A DNA stretch of 43,312 bases from Thermoguttaceae bacterium (GTDB taxonomy: Bacteria > Planctomycetota > Planctomycetia > Pirellulales > Thermoguttaceae). The notes below the pieces were generated by a model. That model did no database searches and had not been told where the DNA came from. It worked only from the letters and a program-made list of their open reading frames with translations. The number at the start of each line of letters is the position of its first letter. Position 1 is the stretch's first letter. The DNA lies in contig JARKPK010000174.1 in assembly GCA_029975295.1 (NCBI GenBank), positions 1 through 43,312 on the forward strand. The letters are read 5' to 3'. Of the stretch, positions 34,112 to 42,346 are shown piece after piece. A program made the translations under genes and the position numbers.

Positions 34112-34861
34112 TTACAGGTACTCTTGATAAGCCGGCACGACGACCAATTCCGGCACGATCACCCGCGGCGGCAGTTGCGCCAGAAAAGCCACCAGCGCGC
34201 CGAGGTCGTCGGGCTGAAGCATCTCGGCCAATCGCTCCGGCGGCACGGGCTCGGGGCGCTGTTCGAGGATCGGAGTGTTCACTTCGCCCGGATAAATGGT
34301 GGTGATGCGAATGCCGCGGCCGCGTTCTTCGGCGGCGGTGGCCAGGCCCAACGCCGAAACGCCGAACTTCGCCGCGCAGTAGCCCGGCCCGGCCAGCGGC
34401 AACGCGCGTTTGCCGGCGACCGAACAGATGTTGACGATCAAACCCTTGCCGCGAGGACGCATGATTGTCAGGGCCGCTTGCATGCAATGGAACACGCCGT
34501 CGAGATTGATCCGCACTAGTTGTTCCCATGCCTCGGGAGCGAGTTCCGCCATCCGCCGCGCTCGAACATTGGCCCCGGCGCTGTTTACGAGGATGTCCAC
34601 CGGGCCCCACTGTGCCGAAACCGTGTTGAACAGCCGCTCGACTTCGTCGCGGCGGGTGACATCGCAGGGCAACGTTTTCACCGGTTCGCGCGCGGCGATG
34701 CCCTCGGCTGCGCGGCGAAGCCGGTCTTCGTTGCGTCCGGTGATGGCCACTCGACAGCCCGCCGCGGCCAGCGACCGCGCAATTCCGAGTCCGATGCCGC
34801 TGCCGCCTCCGGTGATCACGGCGATTTGCCCAGTCAGAGAATTCGCAGCCGATTCGGTCAT
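34112..34861 (-). CDS. short-chain dehydrogenase/reductase
   Basis: 249 residues. The classical SDR motifs are present: TGGGSGIG at 17-24 for the cofactor, NSAGA at 93-97, Ser147 in VNICSVAG, and YCAAK at 161-165 with Tyr161 and Lys165 forming the active site. The PGEVNTP motif follows the active site. The TGRN segment after beta2 suggests a preference for NADP(H), an inference. These enzymes reduce or oxidise ketone or alcohol groups of varied metabolites. Upstream lies GGGAATCC as a ribosome binding site. The neighbours give no clue to the substrate. Confidence 0.95.
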   Translation of the reverse strand: MTESAANSLTGQIAVITGGGSGIGLGIARSLAAAGCRVAITGRNEDRLRRAAEGIAAREPVKTLPCDVTRRDEVERLFNTVSAQWGPVDILVNSAGANVRARRMAELAPEAWEQLVRINLDGVFHCMQAALTIMRPRGKGLIVNICSVAGKRALPLAGPGYCAAKFGVSALGLATAAEERGRGIRITTIYPGEVNTPILEQRPEPVPPERLAEMLQPDDLGALVAFLAQLPPRVIVPELVVVPAYQEYL

Positions 34862-35085
34862 GGCAGATGGATTCCCGCAGAAAATCGATGCTGATCACAC
34901 GTGAGGCAACGCAAACCGATTGCACTTGCCGCCCGCGCCGCATGGTGCAACGCATGGGGCGATCCGTCCCTGAGACGAACCGCAAATGCCCAACGCCGAG
35001 CGCGCCGCAACATCAACCAAGCCCGCGCCGCAATCCGCAGCGGCTGCGGCAAACGCACCTGTCCGCTCCGCGGCCGCCCCAACGC

Positions 35086-36342
35086 TCATCGCGATTCCAG
35101 CGCCACGCAGGCCGCCTCGCGGCCGATTCGGATGAACAGGTGATGCCGACTGACGGCCGGATGGGCGACAAGATCGACATCGGCCGGCGCGATCCGTAGG
35201 CGGCCCAGAAGGCGTTTTTCGGTTGCCGCGGCGCCATAGAGCAACAGCTCGCCGCGGGTGGCAATCGCCAGCACCCGATCGGCCGAAGCGATCAAGCCGG
35301 TATATTGCTCGTACACTTCGTCGTCGTCCACCCAAATCTGTTCCAAACTCGCTGCGTCGAGGCAGTACAGTCCGTTCCAGCAGCCGAACACTCGGCCACT
35401 CGCAACCACGGGCGTGCTCGTATCGGGGGCGAGGTCGTCATGGCGCGCGATGGGCGCGGGCTTAATTGCACCGCTTTCGGCAAAGCCGTAGATTCGCGTT
35501 CCGTTGTTCTCCGAGGTCAAGAGAAGCCGGTCGCCCAAGGAAATCGGGGTGGGCACATGAAAGTCGCCCTTGTGCTTGGGCGCCAGCGTCCAAAGGCGCC
35601 GGCCGGTTTGCGGATCGAGCGCGAAGGCGGTCAGGCTGTCGAACCCCACAACCTGATCGACTCCCGCGAATCGTCCGGCGATGAACGACGCATAGGCTGC
35701 CGGCCCACCGGGCGCCTTCCAAACCAGCTCGCCGGTTTCCGCATCGAGTGCGACGACCGAGGCCGCCGGCGCTCCGGGATTGACAATCAGCTTCCCGTCA
35801 ACGATCAGCGGCGACGAGCACATGCCCCAAGTCGGCAGCTTTGCGCCGAATTGCTTCAGCAGATTGGTTTTCCAGAGCACGCGGCCATCGGCGAGCGACA
35901 CGCAATGCAAGTCGCCCATAGCCCCCAGCGTGTACACTCTGTCGCCATGCACCAGCGGAGTGGCCCGGGGCGAGTTGCCGTAGTCGAGCTTTCCAGCAGC
36001 GGGATAGGAGAGCTCCCAGACAGGCTTGCCGCCGGCGGCGTCGAGGCAACGAAACACGTCGTTGGTGTCGAGCGGATCGCGATCGGGCACAATCACGTAG
36101 CGGTCTGTCGCGGCAAATCCGCCCAAACCCATTCCTCCCAACGGAGTGCGCCACACCCATCGGGGCTCGGCGGGAAGAACGTCGGGCAGCCAAGGCGTCG
36201 TTCCATCGCGATTCGGTCCGCGCCAGCCCGGCCACGAATCCGCCCGGTCGGTTTCCGCATTTTTCTTCGCGGCAGCATCGGCTGCGGCCGACAGCGGTTG
36301 AGCCGTGGGCGATTCGGCCCCGGCGCGGCCGGGATTCGTTCT
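35086..36342 (-). CDS. PQQ-like (BamB-type) beta-propeller lacking its own start, in frame after TAG of the PhnD-like gene
   Basis: The frame following the TAG at 36345-36343 codes for a 418-residue segment with no ATG, GTG or TTG until GTG at 36156, which is already inside the domain. The conserved opening WPGWRGPNRDGTTPW lies before that GTG, so the GTG start would cut off the first blade. After the TAG comes a linker rich in Ala/Glu/Lys (about residues 1-30), then a PQQ-like propeller with repeats such as GGKPVWEL, DGRVLWKT, TGELVWKA and TGRRLWTL. It has no signal peptide of its own, although this family is exported. The simplest reading is that it is the C-terminal half of one secreted fusion with the upstream PhnD-like domain, interrupted by a nonsense codon. 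It could also be expressed from GTG as a truncated protein. Confidence 0.8.
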   Translation of the reverse strand, partial: RTNPGRAGAESPTAQPLSAAADAAAKKNAETDRADSWPGWRGPNRDGTTPWLPDVLPAEPRWVWRTPLGGMGLGGFAATDRYVIVPDRDPLDTNDVFRCLDAAGGKPVWELSYPAAGKLDYGNSPRATPLVHGDRVYTLGAMGDLHCVSLADGRVLWKTNLLKQFGAKLPTWGMCSSPLIVDGKLIVNPGAPAASVVALDAETGELVWKAPGGPAAYASFIAGRFAGVDQVVGFDSLTAFALDPQTGRRLWTLAPKHKGDFHVPTPISLGDRLLLTSENNGTRIYGFAESGAIKPAPIARHDDLAPDTSTPVVASGRVFGCWNGLYCLDAASLEQIWVDDDEVYEQYTGLIASADRVLAIATRGELLLYGAAATEKRLLGRLRIAPADVDLVAHPAVSRHHLFIRIGREAACVALESR

Positions 36343-37209
36343 CTACGCCGGTTCGGGAATCTTGACGAAACCGCTTAACGACTCGATAGCCGTAAGCACG
36401 TCGGCATCGCGCCATTCGAGCAACGCCTTGGTCATCTGCGCGGCGAGCGCGTCGCCCGCGGCTTCCGTTGCGAAGACTGTAATGAACGGAACGGGCGCAG
36501 TTTTGCCGACCACGCGGAGTGCGCCCTTGTCGATGGTGCCGCAGCCTTCGAGCGTGGCCACTGCGTAACTGCTGATGACCGCCGCCGCCGGTTCAGGGTG
36601 CTCCAATGCCGCCAGGGCTGCGTCGGTGCAGCCGGTGCGAACCTCGGGCTGGGCGGGCGGATCGACTCCGGCCGCCTTCATCGCCAGCAACGCCGCACCG
36701 TGCTTCTCGACCGAATCCTCGGGGCCGAAAAAGATCGTATAGCCCTTCAAATCGGCCAGGGTCTTCGCCGGGTCGGCCTGCCGAACGCAGAACAGCCCGT
36801 GCAGGGTGGTGTCGCCCGTCTTGTCGGTCAGCAGGCAAAGGGGGGTGATTTTCAGACGCAATTCGGCGGCGTCCGACCGCACGACCGACTGCTTGCCGAC
36901 GACGAAGTGCAAACCGCCCCGAGACGCTTCGGCCGCAGCCAAACGGGCCAAGTCTTCGCCATACACCACCCGAACCCGCCGGGCCAACGGCTTTTCCAAG
37001 TAGGCCGCCAATCGGCCGTAATCGCGCTGAGCGTAGCCCTTCACGCAATCGCAGGAAAGCGGCGCGGCCAAGGGGTCCATCACCGCCAGGGTAATGGCCT
37101 CGGCTTTCGGCGGCGGATCGGAGGCGTCTGCCGCCCAAGCCGCGGTCGAAACAACGGCAGCCATCAATAGCGACAGCAGGGACACAGAGAGACGCAGAGT
37201 TCGTTGCAT
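36343..37209 (-). CDS. PhnD/phosphate-phosphonate-type periplasmic binding protein domain
   Basis: 288 residues from ATG 37209-37207. A signal peptide covers about 1-26 (hydrophobic LRLSVSLLSLLMAAVV, then AWA cleavage). The body matches the PhnD/SsuA-type binding fold: a YGRLAAYLEKPLARRVRVVYGEDLARL segment, LADLKGYTIFFGPEDSVEKHGAALLAMKAAGVDP, and AVISSYAVATLEGCG. A cysteine pair (CDC) lies near the N-terminus. No ABC permease or ATPase gene is adjacent, so classical uptake is unlikely. It stops at TAG, and the same frame continues into a propeller without a start (see the next entry downstream); a two-domain secreted protein split by this codon is likely. An upstream TTG start at 37242 is less attractive because it would put 11 residues before the signal. 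Confidence 0.85.
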   Translation of the reverse strand: MQRTLRLSVSLLSLLMAAVVSTAAWAADASDPPPKAEAITLAVMDPLAAPLSCDCVKGYAQRDYGRLAAYLEKPLARRVRVVYGEDLARLAAAEASRGGLHFVVGKQSVVRSDAAELRLKITPLCLLTDKTGDTTLHGLFCVRQADPAKTLADLKGYTIFFGPEDSVEKHGAALLAMKAAGVDPPAQPEVRTGCTDAALAALEHPEPAAAVISSYAVATLEGCGTIDKGALRVVGKTAPVPFITVFATEAAGDALAAQMTKALLEWRDADVLTAIESLSGFVKIPEPA

Positions 37210-37335
37210 CGTGAGGCTTTCAAAAAGGAAATCGCGGAACAACTAGCGGCGCGAACGGGCGAAACATGCGATCGCCCGCTGCGCTGCGCCCATCAGCCGC
37301 TTTCCTCATTGCGCGGACCTATTGGACCGATTGAG

Positions 37336-39996
37336 TCATTCGGCGCTTTTGGCGGACTTGGCCGATAACACGCAGATGCGGTTCTTTCCCAGGTCCATCA
37401 CGTAGCAGCGCATTCCGTCGGGGCTAAGATCGACCGCCACGTTCTTGCAGCCGCCCTCAACGGTCGCCATTCCCACCAAACCCAGCAGTTGCCCCGCGGG
37501 AGAATACCGCTTCAGTCGGCCCAGCGAAGCCTCTGAGGTGATCAGCTCGCCGGCGGCGTTGAATCGCAGATTCATCGGATTGCAGCAACTGCCGAACCCC
37601 TCCAATCCCCCGCGTTGCGACTCGCCCCAGGCGGCCGCCTGCTTGCCGTCGCGATCGTACACGACCACGCGTTTCCTCGCGTTTTCGGCAACGAAGACTT
37701 GATCGCCGCGCGCCTGAATGTCCATCTGCCCGCAGCAACCGCGCAGGCCCTCGGCAATCAGCCGGCCTTCGCCGAAGGCGTGATCGGTTCGCCAGATGGC
37801 GAACCCGAACCCTTTGGCCATCGGACAGGCAATGAACAAGTCCGTGTCGCCGACCGCCACGGCGCTGATCGATCGCTGGCGCATCTGGGCGGCGCGCGCT
37901 TGCAGGGCTTTGGTGCGCGGCGTCTGGGCCGCCTCGTTCATCGCCGCCGATTGTTCGGTGAACTCGCGCAACAGCTCGGCGTATTCCTTTTGCAGCGCCT
38001 CGCGCTTCGCGGCATCGCCGGCCGCGGCCCGCAACTGGGCCATCTTTTCGACTAACGCCTTTTGAGCTGCATCGCGGGCTTCCTTTGCGGCCGACAATCG
38101 CTCGGCCCGAGCCTTTTGCTCTTCCGCGCTCAAGGGCTTTTCCGGAGGAGGAATTTCGGGCAGCGCCGGCAGTTCGCGGACGTGCGGCGCATCGGCCGAG
38201 CGTAGCGGCTTGCCCTCGAAATCGTAATGCACCAAACGCCCTTCGCCCGCAACGATCACACCGCCGCTAATGGCCGCCAGCGCCTGGGGGGTGAAATCGA
38301 GGCTCCAAGTCTTTTGCAGCGTTCCGCCGGCGTCGAAAACTCGAATCTCCGCCGCCGGGCCGCGGCTCGCCGCGCCTGACCCGTCGGCTCCTTCGGACGC
38401 CATCGCGGGCGCAAATCGCCCGCAGGCGGCGTACAATCGCCCGTCGCTGCCGATGCAAAACGTGTTCAATTGCGTTGGCTGCTCGCCGCCGGAAAAATCG
38501 ATGGTCGCCGTCTGTTCATGCGTGGGCGTCGAACGCTTGTCGGCGAATACGTAAATCGATTGCTCGCCCGTGTTCAGCAGGTAAACCTCGCTTTCGTCCG
38601 GACTGGCGGCCACGGTGACTCGAACGCAGCCCGATGCGTACTCGGGCAAAGCCACCACGCCGAGCAACTTGCCCGCGGGATCGAACCGCTTGACGACCAC
38701 CGGCGGCCCCGACTCGGCCGTGTAGATCGATCCGTCGCCGGCAATCCGCATGTTCTTCGGTTCGCAGCATCCGCCGAAGCCCTCGGCCTTTTTTCGATCG
38801 CGCTTTCCGAATTTGAGCAACTCCTTGCCGTCGCGATCGTAGCACTTCACTTTGTGCTCGCCGTTCACCGGTATCCAAAGCCGTTCGCCTTCCGCCTGAA
38901 TGTCCATTTGGCCGCAACAGCCCCGCAGGTCTTTCACAATCAGTTGCGGGTTCTGTAGGTCGTGATCCAACCGCCAAACGGAGTAGCCGAAGCCCTCGGG
39001 CATGCCGCCGCAAACGAACACGTCCGCATCGTTGGCCGTTAGGCCGGTCACTTCACGAGCGCGGTGCTTCTGCCAGGCGGCCATGGCCGCCTGTTCCTCA
39101 GCCGACGATTGTTCGGCCGATCCGCCCAGCCCGAAGGCGCGGAGCAGCGCTTTTCCGATCTTGCCCGACTTCTTCTCTTTGGAATCTGCCGCCGCGTCCT
39201 CTTTGCCCTCTTCCTTTTCAGCCTTCGCCTTCTCCGCTTTTTCTTGCTCGGCCTTCTGTTTGGCCACTTCCGCCTCGTGCAGGGCGACCAGCCCGGGGGT
39301 GTCGGCCACAGCCAGCACTTTGCCTTCCGGCGAGAGCTTGGCGATTCGGCCATCGCCGCCAACGAAGATCGTTCCGTCCGGCGCAACGCACACGGCCGAC
39401 GGCATCACGTCGAGCTTCCACGAAGCCAGTTGTTTGCCGTCGGGCGAGATGATCCGCAGCCATGCCGCCTTGAATGCTCGTTGAGGAAGGTCGGTCGCAT
39501 GCAGCTCGTCGGGCCGATCGGCCGGCTGATAGCAACCGGCCAATATCCGCCCTTGGCCGTCGATGCTGAACGTTTCGAGCACTTCGCCGGCCTTTGGATC
39601 GCAGGGCCGGATCACGCGCACTTTTTCGTGCGACGGCTTCCAGGCCGGATCCTCCTTCAGGGCCGCCAGATCCTTTCGCCGCTCTTCCTCCATGCGGCGC
39701 ATCAACTCCTCGATCTGCTTTTGGTCGGGCGACTCGGGCTCTTCGCCGCAGGGCTCGGACGGCGCCGGCCCTTCCGGGTTGTCCGGCTTTGCCGCCGCCG
39801 TTTTCTCCACCACTTCTGCCGCTGCCGGCGCTGCGAACAGGTCGGTGCCAGCGTCAGCTCGGGCGGCCTCGGCCGCAAACGCCGCCCGTTCGATCGCCGG
39901 CGCGAGAAACCACGCCAACAACACCCCCAAGGCTGCCGAACAACCCCGGACTGCCGACGACGTGCGACGCCGTTTGCCGCTGTTCTGTGAATCCAT
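37336..39996 (-). CDS. secreted NHL-like beta-propeller with duplicated double-cysteine module
   Basis: 886 residues from ATG 39996-39994, with AAGGA about 10 nt upstream. A signal or anchor helix lies at about 20-42. A charged stretch (88-115) precedes propeller blades starting near 126. The module at about 326-484 is repeated at 718-876, 394 residues later: both contain RGCCGQMDIQA (Cys360-361 and Cys754-755), GFGG/SCC (Cys410-411 and Cys804-805) and a single Cys (457 and 850). Two Lys/Glu/Ala-rich, probably coiled-coil, segments separate blades (235-275, 623-705). The cysteine pairs could bind metal or form disulfides outside the cytoplasm. No enzyme motif is recognised; substrate binding is suggested by the propeller only. 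Confidence 0.85.
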   Translation of the reverse strand: MDSQNSGKRRRTSSAVRGCSAALGVLLAWFLAPAIERAAFAAEAARADAGTDLFAAPAAAEVVEKTAAAKPDNPEGPAPSEPCGEEPESPDQKQIEELMRRMEEERRKDLAALKEDPAWKPSHEKVRVIRPCDPKAGEVLETFSIDGQGRILAGCYQPADRPDELHATDLPQRAFKAAWLRIISPDGKQLASWKLDVMPSAVCVAPDGTIFVGGDGRIAKLSPEGKVLAVADTPGLVALHEAEVAKQKAEQEKAEKAKAEKEEGKEDAAADSKEKKSGKIGKALLRAFGLGGSAEQSSAEEQAAMAAWQKHRAREVTGLTANDADVFVCGGMPEGFGYSVWRLDHDLQNPQLIVKDLRGCCGQMDIQAEGERLWIPVNGEHKVKCYDRDGKELLKFGKRDRKKAEGFGGCCEPKNMRIAGDGSIYTAESGPPVVVKRFDPAGKLLGVVALPEYASGCVRVTVAASPDESEVYLLNTGEQSIYVFADKRSTPTHEQTATIDFSGGEQPTQLNTFCIGSDGRLYAACGRFAPAMASEGADGSGAASRGPAAEIRVFDAGGTLQKTWSLDFTPQALAAISGGVIVAGEGRLVHYDFEGKPLRSADAPHVRELPALPEIPPPEKPLSAEEQKARAERLSAAKEARDAAQKALVEKMAQLRAAAGDAAKREALQKEYAELLREFTEQSAAMNEAAQTPRTKALQARAAQMRQRSISAVAVGDTDLFIACPMAKGFGFAIWRTDHAFGEGRLIAEGLRGCCGQMDIQARGDQVFVAENARKRVVVYDRDGKQAAAWGESQRGGLEGFGSCCNPMNLRFNAAGELITSEASLGRLKRYSPAGQLLGLVGMATVEGGCKNVAVDLSPDGMRCYVMDLGKNRICVLSAKSAKSAE

Positions 39997-40070
39997 GTGG
40001 ATCAATCCTTCTTGAAAAGGCGCGAAAACCCGTTCTCTGTTCTTTCTAACGCCATGCTTGCCCGCGCCCG

Positions 40071-40748
40071 CTACGCTGATGTTTTGCGAGGGCGGCCGCG
40101 GGGCCGAAGTGTACTTTCCAAGCCAAGACGAGCGGCGGTGGCTTCGATCCAGGCGGCCGGACCGAAGGGAACCCCGCGGGCGATGCTCCGTCGCAGCGAG
40201 GCCAACTCCGCTTCGGACGCCGGCGTGTTCACGTGCTCCACCCAATTCGCCGCTCGCGGCAAAGGCCAAGCCGAAAGCAAGGCTTTCTCAGCCGTTGTTC
40301 CCCGCGACCAGCGGTAAAGACTCCCCCAACGCCAAGCCTCGGCCCGCTTCACCAAGTTGGCCCGAACCGCGTTTCGCTCGACAAAGCGCACCACCGCATG
40401 CAGGTGTTCGTCGTCGGCGACGGGAAACGATTTGAAACGGCCCTGATACAGACGCCCGCGCTCGATCGTCGCGCGCTGGGCGCGCCGGCGCTGGGTGTGG
40501 GTCAGCGCCAGCCAGCCGACAAATCGCGACAGTTCGCCATCGACTCGGGGCCAAACGACCAGATGCCAATGATTCGGCATCAGACAATAGGCCAAAAGCC
40601 GGGCGCCGCTGCGGGCGACGGCCTCTTCCATCACCTGCTCGAAGGCCGCGTAATCATCCGGTTCCTCGAAAACCAACCGCCCGGCGTTGGCGCGGTTCAG
40701 CACATGGTACACGTAGCCGCCGACAGCCGATCGCAAGGGTCGTCCCAT
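40071..40748 (-). CDS. REP-associated tyrosine transposase-like protein (Y1/IS200-type), probably inactive
   Basis: 225 residues from ATG 40748-40746. The Y1 transposase fold is recognisable: HVLNRANAGRLVFEE at 15-29, the HUH motif MPNHWHLVVWP with His60 and His62, GRLYQGRFKSFPV at 98-110 and RFVERNAVRANLV at 121-133. In relatives the last segment reads RYVERNPVRAxLV, with the Tyr that attacks DNA; here Phe122 occupies that place. The C-terminal extension resembles other RAYT proteins. No terminal repeats or REP palindromes were found on either side, only one 8-base inverted pair (AACCCGTT/AACGGGTT). The protein may be a domesticated or dead copy. Confidence 0.85.
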   Translation of the reverse strand: MGRPLRSAVGGYVYHVLNRANAGRLVFEEPDDYAAFEQVMEEAVARSGARLLAYCLMPNHWHLVVWPRVDGELSRFVGWLALTHTQRRRAQRATIERGRLYQGRFKSFPVADDEHLHAVVRFVERNAVRANLVKRAEAWRWGSLYRWSRGTTAEKALLSAWPLPRAANWVEHVNTPASEAELASLRRSIARGVPFGPAAWIEATAARLGLESTLRPRGRPRKTSA

Positions 40749-40889
40749 GCCCGCTAATGTAGCCGGGCCCAACACCCGCGGCAAGCAACAAAACCGGTTC
40801 CCAAGAAACGGGTTCTTATTGATCGCCTGCAACGCAACCTTGGAAGATCGGGTTGGCGGCAAACGGCGGCCTTCGCCGGCCTCATCGGA

Positions 40890-41477
40890 TTATTGTTCGT
40901 CGGGTCCTCGCTTCAGTGCGCGAATTCTCGCTGCGCGCTGCTCCAACGCCTCGGCCTCAGAATCACGATTTGTGCGACGATACAATTTAGCAAGGTTCTC
41001 AAGGCTCGCCGCCACTTGGGGACGGTCGGGGCCGAAGGCCTTTTCCAGAATCGCCAACGAACGCTTGAAAAGCGGCTCCGCCTTGGCATGCTCGCCTTTT
41101 TCGAAATAGAGAATGGCTAGGTTGTTTAGGCTCGTCGCCACATCGGGATGATCGGAGCCGAGAGCCTTCCCCCCAATCGCCGGTGAGCGTTTGTAGAGCG
41201 GCTCCGCCTCGGCATACTTGCCCAGCTTTTGATAGAGACCGGCCAGATTGTGCAGGCTCGTCGCTACGTTGAGATGGTCGGGCCCGGGATTCTGTTCCGC
41301 GACCCGCAGGGCCTTCTGCGCGACTTCAACCGCACGGTCATACTTGCCAGCACGGTAAAACTCTTCCGCTTCTTGGTTGAGGGTGTTCCACTCACGACCG
41401 TCGCATTGGCCACGCACGACCGAGGGCATGCTGCCGATTAAGGCAAGCGCAGGGATAACGAGCTGTAAGTACTTCAT
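40890..41477 (-). CDS. secreted TPR protein with kinesin-light-chain-type repeats
   Basis: 195 residues from ATG 41477-41475, with GGGAG upstream. A signal peptide covers about 1-23 ([23 protein letters not shown]). Four TPR units follow; three are 42-residue repeats of the kinesin-light-chain type with the pattern [37 protein letters not shown] (here SPAI in the first copy). Such arrays bind protein partners. There is no catalytic domain, so it is shorter than the usual effector or signalling proteins that carry this repeat; it may be a truncated member. The gene is downstream of the RHS/immunity pair on the same strand, 305 bp away. Confidence 0.88.
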   Translation of the reverse strand: [195 protein letters not shown]

Positions 41478-41782
41478 TTGGTCTCCCTTCGTGGGGGACT
41501 GCGAAAGAAAACCGTGTCTTTTACCCCGCGGAGGCCGACGCGCGGTCGGCGCGCTGCGCCGCCGGTCGCATTGGGTGATAATGCGAAGATAGTCCGCGAA
41601 CGTCGTGCGCGCCAGCACACCCGAACCAACCCTCTTCGTAACGACTCTCGGCATCGCCTGATTGCGCAACCTATTACGAGAGAAACACTTGCTGTGTTCG
41701 CGTGCCTTCCGAGGCAAAGCAACATCAGCTCTTTTGAAGACTCCCCCCTCCTGTCGGCATTACGACCATCCATTTTTCGCAT
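41478..41782. other. intergenic region between the immunity gene and the TPR gene
   Basis: 305 bp, lower in GC than most of the window except for a GC-rich stretch near 41526-41570 with dyads. No protein-like frame was recognised. It should hold the promoter of the TPR gene. Confidence 0.4.
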
Positions 41783-42346
41783 TCAGATGGATGCGTCTGC
41801 CGCGGTTGTTTCAATCCATCGCAGAAAGTCACGAATTCCACATCGACACGTTTCTATTGAACCAACTTCGACAGGCAATGAGATATTTAGCATTGCCGCC
41901 AAACGTTTGCGATCGTCACTGGAAAGCGATGACGGCGAACTACTAGACCAAACGAATGGTGTAGCGAGTTGGCATTGCATTAACCAATCGGTACCAGTAG
42001 ATCGATCGTAGACTAAACGACATGCGAACTGGCGCTGTAAGAACTCTACGGCCCTCTCCGATGGAAACTCTACGGCTTCTGTTGTTCCCAGCAGAATGCG
42101 TTCGAGGTCATCCAAAAAGACATGGAGCATTGAGAGCGGTCCTCCGAATAGTACCTCACCGGCGAACCCGCCACCGACAAAATGAATCTTCAGCCCGACT
42201 TGGTTGTTGGGATCATTGCCGAGGCGTGGCCATGCGATGCTGTCGGGTGTGATGGTGAGTTGGCCACCAATACCTGCAACCGTGAACGAAAACCCTTCAA
42301 ATGCCCAAGCGCCAGAAGGGAGTTTGTACCCAAATCCTTCGCTCAT
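41783..42346 (-). CDS. probable immunity protein for the RHS toxin
   Basis: 187 residues. ATG 42346-42344 overlaps the TGA of the RHS gene as ATGA, the arrangement expected of a polymorphic toxin followed by its immunity protein. The sequence has a beta-rich first half (FSFTVAGIGGQLTITPDSIAWPRLG, then VGLKIHFVGGGFAGEVLFGGPLSMLHVFLDDLERILLG) and a charged helical C-terminus. No known domain is recognised and there is no signal peptide, so it would act in the cytosol. Counted lines here are about 50% GC, below the bulk of the window. The role is inferred from position and composition only; it could also be an RHS-associated protein of other function. Confidence 0.6.
   Translation of the reverse strand: MSEGFGYKLPSGAWAFEGFSFTVAGIGGQLTITPDSIAWPRLGNDPNNQVGLKIHFVGGGFAGEVLFGGPLSMLHVFLDDLERILLGTTEAVEFPSERAVEFLQRQFACRLVYDRSTGTDWLMQCQLATPFVWSSSSPSSLSSDDRKRLAAMLNISLPVEVGSIETCRCGIRDFLRWIETTAADASI

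Noticed and set aside
36343-36345. TAG read as a sense codon in this organism
   Set aside because: TAG also terminates the ATPase gene (11173-11175) and the P-loop kinase gene (5899-5897) where the protein ends sensibly, so general reassignment is not supported.
40027-40814. Inverted 8-base pair AACCCGTT / AACGGGTT flanking the transposase-like gene
   Set aside because: Too short and imperfectly extended to count as terminal repeats; such pairs occur by chance, and no target duplication was seen.
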